A stretch of DNA of 64,000 nucleotides from Nocardia sp. NBC_00508. Lineage in GTDB: Bacteria > Actinomycetota > Actinomycetes > Mycobacteriales > Mycobacteriaceae. The translations under genes were made by a program, and so were the position numbers. Below the pieces are notes generated by a model. That model saw only the letters and a program-made list of their open reading frames with translations, did no database searches and had not been told where the DNA came from. This document shows positions 56,568-64,000 of the stretch, in pieces (within the stretch, counting starts at the first letter, position 1; every line of letters begins with the position of its first letter). Location of the stretch: NCBI RefSeq assembly GCF_036346875.1, contig NZ_CP107852.1, positions 2,790,001 to 2,854,000 on the forward strand, given 5' to 3'.

Positions 56568-57406
56568 ATCGGCAGAGTCACCTCGGAGACGAACGCGTCG
56601 CGTACCCAGGCGACGAACTGGTCCCACGCTCCGGTGACCATCGCGGCTCCGACCGCGACGAGCAGCATGCCCCCGATGATCTGGATGGTGCGGGAGTTAC
56701 GGCGCAGCCAGCCGACTCCGCGCAGTGCGCTCGCCGACCCGAAAGCCAGCACGACGAACGGCAAGCCCAAGCCGAGACAGTAGGCGACTATCAGCGCGAC
56801 ACCGCGCACGGCGGTCGTGCCGTCGGTGCCCGCCGCCACCGCCATGACGCCGGACAGCGTCGGGCCGAGACATGGCGTCCACCCGAGCGCGAACACGCCG
56901 CCGAGCAGCGGTGCGCCCATGATGCTGGTGAGCCTGCGCGGCTCCATCCTGGTGTCGCGCTGCAAGGCGGGCACCAGGCCGATGAACACCAGGCCCATCA
57001 GGATCGTCACCACGCCGCCGATCCGTTGCAGCAGTTCCCGGTTCACGTTGAGCGTCTGGATGACGCCGAACACGGTGGCGGTGGCGAGCACGAAGACCAC
57101 GGTGAACCCGGCGACGAACAGCCCGGCCGCACCGGCGACCCGCATCCGTCCCGAGCGAAGCGGTTGCGCGATCGCGGTCGCCCCCGGGCCGGTGGCGCGG
57201 GCTCCGGCGGCCTCCGCGACAGTGGCGGGCGGCGCCTCCGCGCCGACCAATCCGGCCAGATACGACAGATACCCGGGGACGAGCGGCACCACGCAAGGCG
57301 AGGCGAACGACACCAGTCCCGCGAGCAGGCACGCGCCGAGCGCCAGCAGCAGCGGTCCGGAGGCCGCCGTCTGCTGGAACGATTCACCGACTCCGGCAAG
57401 CATCAT
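56564..57406 (-). CDS. ccdA: CcdA-like thiol-disulfide transporter
   Basis: 280 residues, six to seven transmembrane helices. CcdA/DsbD motif GLVSFASPCVVPLVPGYLSYLAGL with the first redox Cys and ALGWTPCLGPTLSGVMAVAA with the second. Carries reducing power across the membrane to the TlpA-like protein, which keeps the apocytochrome CXXCH thiols reduced. Forty bases separate it from the small upstream gene. Confidence 0.95.
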   Translation of the reverse strand: MMLAGVGESFQQTAASGPLLLALGACLLAGLVSFASPCVVPLVPGYLSYLAGLVGAEAPPATVAEAAGARATGPGATAIAQPLRSGRMRVAGAAGLFVAGFTVVFVLATATVFGVIQTLNVNRELLQRIGGVVTILMGLVFIGLVPALQRDTRMEPRRLTSIMGAPLLGGVFALGWTPCLGPTLSGVMAVAAGTDGTTAVRGVALIVAYCLGLGLPFVVLAFGSASALRGVGWLRRNSRTIQIIGGMLLVAVGAAMVTGAWDQFVAWVRDAFVSEVTLPI

Positions 57407-57446
57407 CAGATGCCCTCCCCCGGACGCGGCGCGGTGCGCTCAGCTC

Positions 57447-57701
57447 TCACACCGATTCCTCCGGCGTGTCCTCTAGCGCTCGTCCCGCACCCCGGCGCAA
57501 CGACACTTTCCGCTCGGTGGCGGCGGGCTCGTCGGCCACGTCGAGCACGGCGAAGTCCAGCAGCGAGTCGGCGGCGACGCTGCGCGGCACGGTGGCGATC
57601 CCCGCCCACCGGTCGTCGACGGCCCAGCCGCCGCCGATGCGTCGGGCGCCCTGCCGGGGCCGGCAGGCGCGCAGGTGACGGGTACGACGGTCGCGATTCA
57701 C
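57447..57701 (-). CDS. Small unknown protein inside the cytochrome c operon
   Basis: 84 residues from GTG 57701 with GGAGG seven bases upstream, one of the best RBS in the operon. The start overlaps the tlpA stop (GTGA). Sequence: Arg-rich N-terminus (NRDRRTRHLRACRPRQGARR), then GGWAVDDRWAGIATVPRSVAAD and DFAVLDVADEPAATERKVSLRRG. No Cys pair, signal or membrane helix. No family recognised. Confidence 0.7.
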   Translation of the reverse strand: MNRDRRTRHLRACRPRQGARRIGGGWAVDDRWAGIATVPRSVAADSLLDFAVLDVADEPAATERKVSLRRGAGRALEDTPEESV

Positions 57702-58339
57702 TGTGATTCCTCCGAGGCGAGACGTTCGACCACCGGCTGCAGATCCTCGGCGAGCAGGGACCGCAGGAAGACCGCGGCGACCCGGTGTTGCCGGTCGAGG
57801 ACGAGGGTGGTGGGTATGACACTGGTAGGGAAATTCCCGCCGAGCGCCAGCAGAGTGCGCATCGACGGGTCGTAGATGGACGGGTAGCCGACCTTGTTGT
57901 CGACCACGAAATCTTGGGCCTTGTCCTGCTGTGGATCGCGGACGTTGATACCGAGGAAAGCGACGCCTTTGTCCTTGGTCGCCTCGTAGACCTTCTCCAG
58001 GGCGGGCGCCTCGGCACGGCACGGACCGCACCATTGACCCCACAGGTTGAGCACCACGACCTTGCCGGGGTAGTCCTCGACCGAGGTTGTCTTGCCCGCC
58101 GTCATCAGGTCCGGGCCGGCCAGCTTCCCAATGGTGCCGCGGGCGGAGGGTGGGTCGTAGAGGATGTCGGTCTTGCCGCCGGGCGAGACGAATTCGAAGG
58201 TGCCGCCCGAGGCCACCGCGTCCGAACCGGTCGAACACCCCGCGAGCGCGGCGACCAGCGCCACGCACGCGAGCAGAACCGGCAGTACCCGCCCGGCGCG
58301 TGCCGGGGACGGGGTGGCGGACCCGGTGGAGCGAGTCAT
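57698..58339 (-). CDS. TlpA/ResA-like lipoprotein thioredoxin
   Basis: 213 residues from the ATG at 58339. Lipoprotein signal with lipobox ALAGC (Cys 35). Thioredoxin fold with CXXC at Cys 104 and 107 in LWGQWCGPCRAEAPAL, a cis-Pro in SVIPTTLVLDRQ. Reduces apocytochrome c outside the membrane, fed by CcdA. Start overlaps the phosphatase stop (ATGA). Confidence 0.94.
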   Translation of the reverse strand: MTRSTGSATPSPARAGRVLPVLLACVALVAALAGCSTGSDAVASGGTFEFVSPGGKTDILYDPPSARGTIGKLAGPDLMTAGKTTSVEDYPGKVVVLNLWGQWCGPCRAEAPALEKVYEATKDKGVAFLGINVRDPQQDKAQDFVVDNKVGYPSIYDPSMRTLLALGGNFPTSVIPTTLVLDRQHRVAAVFLRSLLAEDLQPVVERLASEESQ

Positions 58340-59379
58340 GCGCCGTGTACCGAGGGGTCGGAGCCGCCCGCGGGCTCGGAGTAGACGATGTCGACGAGCG
58401 TGTCGCCGTGGTAGACCAGCGAGGTCAGCGACGCGAGCGAGCACTGCCGGTGGCGGGGGTCGTGCCACAGCCGCTGGCCCTGGAGGAACCGGCGCAGCGT
58501 CCACACGGGTAGTTGGTGCGACACCAGGACCGCTTCGCGTCCGGCGGCTTCCACCCGTGCCTTGTTCACCGCGGCGAGCATGCGGTGCGCGATCTGCAGA
58601 TAGGGCTCACCCCAGGAGGGGGTGAACGGGTCGCGCAGCTTCCACCAGTGCCGTGGTTTGCGCAGCGCGCCGTCGCCGACCGAGACGCGCAGGCCCTCGA
58701 AGGTATTGCCCGCCTCGATGAGGTTATCGTCGGTCCGCACGATCAGGTCGTGCTGCGTGGCGATCGCCTCGGCGGTCTCCTGCGCCCGCTGTAATGGCGA
58801 GGCGATCACCAGGGCGATGTCGTGATCCGACAGCGTCCGAGCGACGGCGCCGGCCTGCGCGCGGCCCGCCACCGAGAGACTGAATCCGGGCAGACGCCCG
58901 TAGAGGATGCCGTTCGGGTTGTGCACCTCGCCGTGCCGCAGCACGTGCACGATCGTCTCGATGGGCGCGGCGCCGCCGTCGTGCACGCGCTCACCGGTCG
59001 GTGCCGGGCTGTCGGTGGGCTCGGCAGCGACTTCGCTCTCGGAAGAAGCCGCCTTCCCCTCTTTACGCGTGGCGTCGGCCTGCGCGGACGACGCCGCGGC
59101 CGCGGCGAAGTGGGCGCCCGCATCGACCACGCTCGATTCGACGGTGTCGGCGGCCGCGGACTCGGCCGCGGCACCCGCGGCGGCGAACTGCTCACCCGCG
59201 TCGATCACGGTCGCTTCCGACACGGGATCGACGATCGGTCCGGTCCCGCCGTCCGTCGCGGGCGCATCCGGATCGGCGGATTCGCTACCTGCGTCGGCCG
59301 CGCGCGGAGCGGCGGCGTCGGTGGTGGGTTTGGCTAGCTCGCGCCGGTCGGCATCGGGTTGATCGAGGTCGGAGCTCAC
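58336..59379 (-). CDS. Histidine phosphatase family protein with Ala-rich extension
   Basis: 347 residues from the GTG at 59379, which overlaps the hemL stop. The phosphoglycerate mutase-like domain starts at about 140: [20 protein letters not shown] has the RHG motif at 148-150, then [13 protein letters not shown] and LVSHQLPV. The first 135 residues are low-complexity, acidic and Ala-rich with two like units, [16 protein letters not shown] and [16 protein letters not shown]. tuberculosis Rv0525 has the same place between hemL and the tlpA-like gene; I do not recall such an extension there. Confidence 0.92.
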   Translation of the reverse strand: MSSDLDQPDADRRELAKPTTDAAAPRAADAGSESADPDAPATDGGTGPIVDPVSEATVIDAGEQFAAAGAAAESAAADTVESSVVDAGAHFAAAAASSAQADATRKEGKAASSESEVAAEPTDSPAPTGERVHDGGAAPIETIVHVLRHGEVHNPNGILYGRLPGFSLSVAGRAQAGAVARTLSDHDIALVIASPLQRAQETAEAIATQHDLIVRTDDNLIEAGNTFEGLRVSVGDGALRKPRHWWKLRDPFTPSWGEPYLQIAHRMLAAVNKARVEAAGREAVLVSHQLPVWTLRRFLQGQRLWHDPRHRQCSLASLTSLVYHGDTLVDIVYSEPAGGSDPSVHGA

Positions 59380-60713
59380 GCGCGGGGTCCTTCGGAGGTG
59401 GCGGCCGCCGCCGCGTATGCGGCGGCGGGCAGGGCGGCAGCGATACGGTCGAATGCGTTCTCGTCGAGCGCCGCGGAGACGAACCATGCTTCGAACGCGC
59501 TCGGCGGCGCGTACACGCCACCGTCGAGCAGGGCGTGGAAGAACGCGGGGTAGCGCCAGGTCTCGCTCGCCTTGGCGGCGGCGTAATCGGTGACTGGGCG
59601 TTCGGCGAAGAACACGCTCACCATATTGCCCGCGAATTGAACCTGGTGCCCGACCCCCGCCGTGGTCAGCGCCGAACCGAACAACTCGCCGAGCCGCTCG
59701 GCATTGCGATCCAGCGCGGCGTAGACCTCGTCGTCGGCTGCGCGCAGCGTAGCGAGACCCGCGGCCACCGCGACCGGGTTACCGGACAGCGTGCCCGCTT
59801 GGTAGACCGGCCCGAGCGGGGCCAGACTGTTCATGATCTCGGCGCGACCGCCGAACGCGGCGGCGGGCAGCCCGCCACTCATCACCTTGCCGAAGGTGTA
59901 CAGGTCGCCCGCGACGCCTTCCCTGCCGAACCAACCCGAGCGGCTGACCCGGAAGCCGGTCATCACCTCGTCCATGATCAGCAGCGCACCGTGCTCGGTG
60001 GTCAGCGCGCGCAGGCCCGCGTTGAATCCGGGTAGCGGCGCGACGGCGCCCATGTTGCCCGCGGCCGCCTCGGTGATCACACACGCGATCGCACCAGGAT
60101 TCGCGGCGAACGCGGCGGCGACGGCATCGAGGTCGTTGTAGGGCAGCACGATGGTGTCGGCCGCCTGGGCGCCCGTGACGCCGGGCGAGGTGGGCAATCC
60201 GAGCGTGGCGACGCCGGAGCCGGCGTCGGCGAGCAGCGCGTCGACGTGGCCGTGATAGCAGCCTGCGAACTTGATGATCTTGGTGCGTCCGGTGTAGCCG
60301 CGAGCCAGCCGGACCGCGCTCATGGTGGCCTCGGTCCCGGAGTTCACCAGGCGCACCCGTTCCACCGGGGCGACCCGCCGCACGATCTCCTCGGCCAGCT
60401 CGATCTCCGCCTCGGTCGGCGCACCGAAAGATAGCCCGCCGGACGCCGCGCGCCGCACCGCCTCGACGACCGCGGGGTGCGCATGCCCGAGAATCATCGG
60501 ACCCCAGGAGCAGACCAGGTCGACGTACTCGTGACCGTCGGCGTCGACGAGCGTGTAGCCGTCCGCTGAGGCGATGAATCGCGGTGTGCCGCCAACGGAT
60601 TGGAACGCTCGCACCGGAGAGTTGACGCCACCCGGAATCACCGAACTCGCCCGGTCGAAGAGGTGGGCGGAGACCGGCACCGCCGCACTGGTCACACGCG
60701 GAGAAGAACTCAC
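59376..60713 (-). CDS. hemL: Glutamate-1-semialdehyde 2,1-aminomutase
   Basis: 445 residues. PLP aminotransferase fold: [16 protein letters not shown] start, [36 protein letters not shown], and the PLP Lys in [18 protein letters not shown]. Makes 5-aminolevulinate in the C5 haem pathway. First gene of the cytochrome c operon, so haem supply and haem attachment share one transcript. Confidence 0.96.
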   Translation of the reverse strand: MSSSPRVTSAAVPVSAHLFDRASSVIPGGVNSPVRAFQSVGGTPRFIASADGYTLVDADGHEYVDLVCSWGPMILGHAHPAVVEAVRRAASGGLSFGAPTEAEIELAEEIVRRVAPVERVRLVNSGTEATMSAVRLARGYTGRTKIIKFAGCYHGHVDALLADAGSGVATLGLPTSPGVTGAQAADTIVLPYNDLDAVAAAFAANPGAIACVITEAAAGNMGAVAPLPGFNAGLRALTTEHGALLIMDEVMTGFRVSRSGWFGREGVAGDLYTFGKVMSGGLPAAAFGGRAEIMNSLAPLGPVYQAGTLSGNPVAVAAGLATLRAADDEVYAALDRNAERLGELFGSALTTAGVGHQVQFAGNMVSVFFAERPVTDYAAAKASETWRYPAFFHALLDGGVYAPPSAFEAWFVSAALDENAFDRIAAALPAAAYAAAAATSEGPRA

Positions 60714-60886
60714 GTGTTCCAGTCTCTCAGCCCCGGTGAAATAGTTCGACGACAGGGTGTAGTGCAGTGACGCAGGCCGCAGACGAGCGGCAACACGCCG
60801 AGATGAGGTTCGCGCGAATTTCGATCGCTGGAGGGTTGCCGATGCGTAATGTCGGGGGCCATCGTCTACCGGCTGGGAGGGTCTGC

Positions 60887-61273
60887 ATGCGGATTGCCAT
60901 CGTCAGTGCGGGTGTACTCACCGCGGTCGCCTGTGCCACTGCGGCACTGGGCGCCGGTTCCGCCGCCGCGGAGCCGCTCGATCAGCTCGACCACTCGCGT
61001 ATCGGCATCCATCTGGACCATATGGCGACCACGACGCTGGCGGGCGGACCGATTCCCGCCGTTGTCACCATGGTCATCCCGCCCAACCGCATCGGGGCCG
61101 GCCTGAAGGGCGACTCCGCGATCTATCGCGACCAGCACGGCAGGGTGTATGCCTCGCTGCGCCAAGTGCTGATGGAGGCGGCCGATCATCCGGATGGGAC
61201 GATCACCGTCTATCTGAACGCCCCTGGGACCCGCGACGGCCGCGTGCTGGACTTCTACCAGCACTGGAACTGA
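60887..61273 (+). CDS. Small secreted protein
   Basis: 128 residues from the ATG at 60887, with GGGAGGG five bases upstream; upstream frame to 60767 ignored. Signal peptide [28 protein letters not shown], then a mature part of about 100 residues ([39 protein letters not shown]). No Cys in the mature part. No family recognised. Divergent from hemL. Confidence 0.75.
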   Translation: MRIAIVSAGVLTAVACATAALGAGSAAAEPLDQLDHSRIGIHLDHMATTTLAGGPIPAVVTMVIPPNRIGAGLKGDSAIYRDQHGRVYASLRQVLMEAADHPDGTITVYLNAPGTRDGRVLDFYQHWN

Positions 61274-61295
61274 GCGGCCGTCGCGGGCGCGCCGG

Positions 61296-61517
61296 TCAGG
61301 TGTACATGCAGGGCACCTGCGCCGACATGGTGTGCAGGACGCACATGAACGAGTTGTAGGGCCCGGCGGAACCCGAATCCGGCACGAAGATCGGCGCGAC
61401 GACGACGGTCGCGTCGTCCAGCGGCAGACCCGGGTTCGCGCCGACAGGCGCGGCCCCGATCCCGAGGGCGGCGGCCACGGCAAACGCGGCACAGATCTTT
61501 ACGGCGAACCGGTTCAT
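61296..61517 (-). CDS. Small secreted protein with one Cys pair
   Basis: 73 residues from ATG 61517 (61520 also possible). Signal peptide NRFAVKICAAFAVAAALGIGAAPVGA, mature part about 45 residues (NPGLPLDDATVVVAPIFVPD, GPYNSFMCVLHTMSAQVPCMYT). The two Cys could make one disulfide. This looks like a Nocardia-type exported peptide; unknown role. Convergent with the previous gene. Confidence 0.7.
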   Translation of the reverse strand: MNRFAVKICAAFAVAAALGIGAAPVGANPGLPLDDATVVVAPIFVPDSGSAGPYNSFMCVLHTMSAQVPCMYT

Positions 61518-61582
61518 CAAACACTTTCCTTCATCGACGCACGTTCCGAACTACAACCGAAATACTAACGGCCACAGGAACA

Positions 61583-61909
61583 TTACTGACAAAGCGCGCC
61601 GTCGCGGGGTGTGCACACCGGACGACGCGCGGTTGCACGGTAGCCCAGACGCGCGGTGTACGCAGCGGTTCCGAGGCAATCCGGGGCTACGTGATGGCGA
61701 GGCAGAAAGCGGCGAATCCGGTTGTCACCAGGCATGCCAACGGCGCAGGCAGCCGCGTGCGGCAAAGGCACGAACGGGATGGCCGCGAATGCGGGCAGCA
61801 CCGGAAGCGGCGGTGCGGTAACGGTTTCGGCGGATGCGGCGGCCGGAACCGCGGCGATCGTGCCCGCCGCCACCGCGCCGAAAGGCATTCGCTGTACAGG
61901 TGGTTTCAT
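61583..61909 (-). CDS. Probable small secreted protein
   Basis: 108 residues from ATG 61909 (GGCGGA upstream); 61888 also possible. Hydrophobic N-terminus (GAVAAGTIAAVPAAASA) suits a signal peptide. The mature part is Pro/Ala-rich, then basic with RIRRFLPRHH and Cys at CLGTA, VCTP and LCQ. No family recognised. Composition at its end looks less gene-like, so it could be shorter or not real. Confidence 0.5.
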   Translation of the reverse strand: MKPPVQRMPFGAVAAGTIAAVPAAASAETVTAPPLPVLPAFAAIPFVPLPHAAACAVGMPGDNRIRRFLPRHHVAPDCLGTAAYTARLGYRATARRPVCTPRDGALCQ

Positions 61910-61959
61910 GAATTCCGCCTACGCCGGGTCCGAACAGCCGCGCACCCCGGAATGCCAGG

Positions 61960-62223
61960 TCAGTTGCCGGTTCCGACCGGGCCGCGAATTCCGCGGACGA
62001 GCCGGGCCGCCGCATCGATCGCGAGCACTCCGGCGACCGCGACGAGCACCGCGGCCAACAGCTGCCAGGGCGCGGTGTAACGGATCGCGGTGAACCCCGG
62101 CGCATCGCCGAAAGGCGCGAAGTCGATGGTGCGCACGCTGTTGCGCCAGCTCAGCACCGCCGCCACCAGCGCGAGCAGGATCAGATCGAGTTCCACGAGC
62201 ACCGCGACGATCCAGCGCCTCAC
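61960..62223 (-). CDS. Two-helix membrane protein
   Basis: 87 residues from the GTG at 62223, overlapping the DUF3093 stop (GTGA). Helices WIVAVLVELDLILLALVAAVLSW and WQLLAAVLVAVAGVLAIDAAARL. Co-translated with DUF3093. Unknown function. Confidence 0.75.
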   Translation of the reverse strand: MRRWIVAVLVELDLILLALVAAVLSWRNSVRTIDFAPFGDAPGFTAIRYTAPWQLLAAVLVAVAGVLAIDAAARLVRGIRGPVGTGN

Positions 62224-62702
62224 CGGTCCGCTCCGTTCTCGCTGCGTCGCACGGCTCCGGTCAACGCCGCCCGCAGCGCCTTGTGGTCCTTGGCCCATGC
62301 CTGCACCAGGGTATCGTCGGCCAGCCGCAGCCCGATGCCGGTGCGGCGGCGCGGCACGCCGGTCAATTCGCCGAGCGCCCTGGCCGACTCCCACGGTTCG
62401 TCGTCCCAGGACTCCTCGTCGCGTTCCGGAAACACCTCCGCGACCGAGCTCAGCGGCAGCGACTCGGTGCCCGAGCGCAACGTCGCCGAAGTGAGTTCGA
62501 CGCTGGCGTGTCGTTTACCGGCGAGCACCTGCAGCGCGACGAAGCCCGCGATCAGCGCGGCGCAGAACAGCAAGGCGAACCAGTGCACGGAACCACCCGT
62601 GACGAGTTCGAGGACGAGAATGGCCAGGCACAGGATCGGCCCGTAGGCCACCGCACGCCAACGGGCGCCCGGTTCGGTGAACAAAATAGTCGTGGCGGTC
62701 AC
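62220..62702 (-). CDS. DUF3093 family membrane protein
   Basis: 160 residues, GTG start. Two N-terminal transmembrane helices (GPILCLAILVLELVTGGSV, FALLFCAALIAGFVALQVL) and a cytosolic domain with RLADDTLVQAWAKDHKALRAAL. This is the actinobacterial DUF3093 layout. Role unknown. Confidence 0.85.
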   Translation of the reverse strand: MTATTILFTEPGARWRAVAYGPILCLAILVLELVTGGSVHWFALLFCAALIAGFVALQVLAGKRHASVELTSATLRSGTESLPLSSVAEVFPERDEESWDDEPWESARALGELTGVPRRRTGIGLRLADDTLVQAWAKDHKALRAALTGAVRRSENGADR

Positions 62703-62748
62703 GCCGAGCCCATCACGGCAGCGTGCGGCGACAGGACAGGGAACGAGA

Positions 62749-62868
62749 TCAGCGAGTCAAGCCGGGCAGCAACAGCACGGCGACGGTCAACACGGCGAAC
62801 AGAATCAGCAGGCTCAATACGGCCAGATCCCGCCGAATGCTGTGCGGCTGCTGGATCACCACTCGCAT
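62749..62868 (-). CDS. 39-residue single-helix membrane protein
   Basis: MRVVIQQPHSIRRDLAVLSL then a strongly hydrophobic stretch (LSLLILFAVLTVAVLLLPG) to LTR. ATG 62868 has GGAGG six bases upstream, better than most genes nearby. Too short for usual gene finders. Just upstream of DUF3093 on the same strand, so probably one operon. Confidence 0.65.
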   Translation of the reverse strand: MRVVIQQPHSIRRDLAVLSLLILFAVLTVAVLLLPGLTR

Positions 62869-63026
62869 CGATGCCTCCGATCTTCCGAAGCCATCTGCCG
62901 AGTTCCCGCACGAAGCGGAGAACAACGCATGGCAGACAACTCCCGGTTCCAATGTCCACTGTGACAACCCTCACCATACATGCCGGTCTGTCTCGGACAA
63001 ACTGGGAACGTGTTCCACCAACCGGG

Positions 63027-63551
63027 TCAGCGTCTGCCCAGCTGGAAGTACGCGGTGGACTCCGGACGGTGCGACAGATAGATGGCGCCGATCGCGAGCA
63101 CGGCCTGCACGATCGAGGCGCCGCCCGCCACCAGCGAAGCTGTCCCGGTAACCGCGTCGATCGCCAGCAGCGCGCCGACGCCGATCACCACAAGCCACAC
63201 ACCGAGCACCGTCAGCACGGTCCGCGCCCAGAGCTTGCCCCGCCCGAACTGGTGCACGAGCACCAAGGCGAGCGCCCCGACGCCGAGCCCGATCAGCACC
63301 ACGACCACGTACACCAGCGACACCATCAGCTCGGCGCTGGCCATTGTCACCTGGGGGTCCTGCGCCCTGGCCTGTTCGAAGACCTCCGTGGCGAAGGCGC
63401 GCCGCCGCTCCAGCGCGGCAATGACCGACGAAATCAGCTGCACTATGCCAAATCCGATGACACCCCACCACAATTGCCGCGCCGTACCGACGTCCTCCGG
63501 CATCGGGACCCGGGCCGGCCGAATGTCGAACGGCCCCGCCATGTTCGTCAC
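63027..63551 (-). CDS. Four-helix membrane protein downstream of hemB
   Basis: 174 residues from GTG 63551, which overlaps the hemB stop (GTGA); ATG 63542 is the alternative. Helices at [63 protein letters not shown] and [15 protein letters not shown]. Actinobacterial membrane protein of unknown role that often follows hemB. Confidence 0.8.
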   Translation of the reverse strand: MTNMAGPFDIRPARVPMPEDVGTARQLWWGVIGFGIVQLISSVIAALERRRAFATEVFEQARAQDPQVTMASAELMVSLVYVVVVLIGLGVGALALVLVHQFGRGKLWARTVLTVLGVWLVVIGVGALLAIDAVTGTASLVAGGASIVQAVLAIGAIYLSHRPESTAYFQLGRR

Positions 63552-64000
63552 GACAGCCAGTGCGCGGCCTCGGTCGCCCAGTAGGTGAGCACGATGTCCG
63601 CGCCCGCCCGGCGGATACCGATCAGCGACTCGAGAATGGCACCGCGGCGATCGATCCATCCGCGCTCGGCGGCGGCCGTGATCATCGCGTACTCACCGGA
63701 GATCTGGTAGGCGGCGACCGGGACGGTCGAACGATCGGCGACGTCGCGCACGATGTCCAGATACGACATGGCCGGCTTCACCATGACGATGTCCGCGCCC
63801 TCGGCGAGGTCCAGCTCCAATTCGCGGATCGCCTCGCGGCGATTGGCCGGGTCCTGCTGGTAGGTGCGCCGGTCGCCTTGCAGCGAGGAACCAACGGCCT
63901 CACGGAACGGGCCGTAGAACGCCGAGGCGTATTTCGCGGAGTAGGCCAGGATGCCGGTCTCGGTGCGCCCGACCGCGTCCAGTCCGCGCCGGATCGCGCC
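63548..64000 (-). CDS. hemB: Delta-aminolevulinic acid dehydratase (porphobilinogen synthase), partial
   Basis: Only the last 150 residues are inside. [20 protein letters not shown] holds the active-site Lys-flanking region, then [39 protein letters not shown] with the Schiff-base Lys, and the end [18 protein letters not shown]. Makes porphobilinogen from two 5-aminolevulinate. Upstream of hemL as in M. tuberculosis (Rv0512 and Rv0524). Confidence 0.97.
   Translation of the reverse strand, partial: GAIRRGLDAVGRTETGILAYSAKYASAFYGPFREAVGSSLQGDRRTYQQDPANRREAIRELELDLAEGADIVMVKPAMSYLDIVRDVADRSTVPVAAYQISGEYAMITAAAERGWIDRRGAILESLIGIRRAGADIVLTYWATEAAHWLS

Overview
The window is high-GC actinobacterial DNA and most likely comes from Nocardia or a very close mycolic-acid-producing relative. 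The reasons are a FAS-II dehydratase with HadA and HadB fused in one chain, an mce operon with an Mkl/MceG ATPase, many GTG starts, and a gene order that follows Mycobacterium tuberculosis Rv0512-Rv0655 in blocks. I read this from family recognition only; no database search was possible.

Layout. 1-8160 (minus): mkl, yrbEA, yrbEB and mceA-E, an mce lipid-import operon cut by the window edge. 8351-13466 (minus): secE, nusG, rplK, rplA and, after a small insertion (a frameshifted AbrB-type gene plus an FMN reductase), rplJ and rplL with a leader and attenuator. 13690-15887: hadAB fusion, rpmG and four tRNAs (Trp, Met, Thr, Tyr). 16064-24425: yajQ, a hemerythrin remnant, htpX, grcC1, menJ, two small conserved genes, mgtA and menG. 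24528-28739: one 1403-residue fused nitrate reductase/flavoprotein reductase. 28788-35711: menE, menB and menD with small neighbours. 35728-46398: accessory region with a MarR/SnoaL divergent pair and a clear operator, a TetR/aldo-keto reductase pair, a two-gene ABC exporter and a large SARP-type regulator. 46563-53825: menA, a holin-family membrane protein, a HTH/Clp-N pair with twin operators, a Cds1-like cysteine desulfhydrase, bldC and secreted or membrane proteins of unknown role. 53923-60713 (minus): hemL, a histidine phosphatase, tlpA, a small unknown gene, ccdA, resB and ccsB, a tightly coupled cytochrome c maturation operon. 60887-64000: small secreted and membrane proteins, then hemB, cut by the window edge.

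The main biological theme is respiration. Seven menaquinone genes (grcC1, menJ, menG, menE, menB, menD, menA), two haem genes and the System II cytochrome c genes lie within about 45 kb. The second theme is the cell envelope (mce, hadAB, mgtA).

The most unusual material is non-coding. There is a 150-bp hairpin element present twice at about 95% identity (18278 and 47462), a nested inverted-repeat element of about 300 bp bounded by diverged direct repeats (31790-32243), short repeats of the GAGCGCAGCGAGC type at gene starts, and a 68-bp tandem duplication in front of menA.
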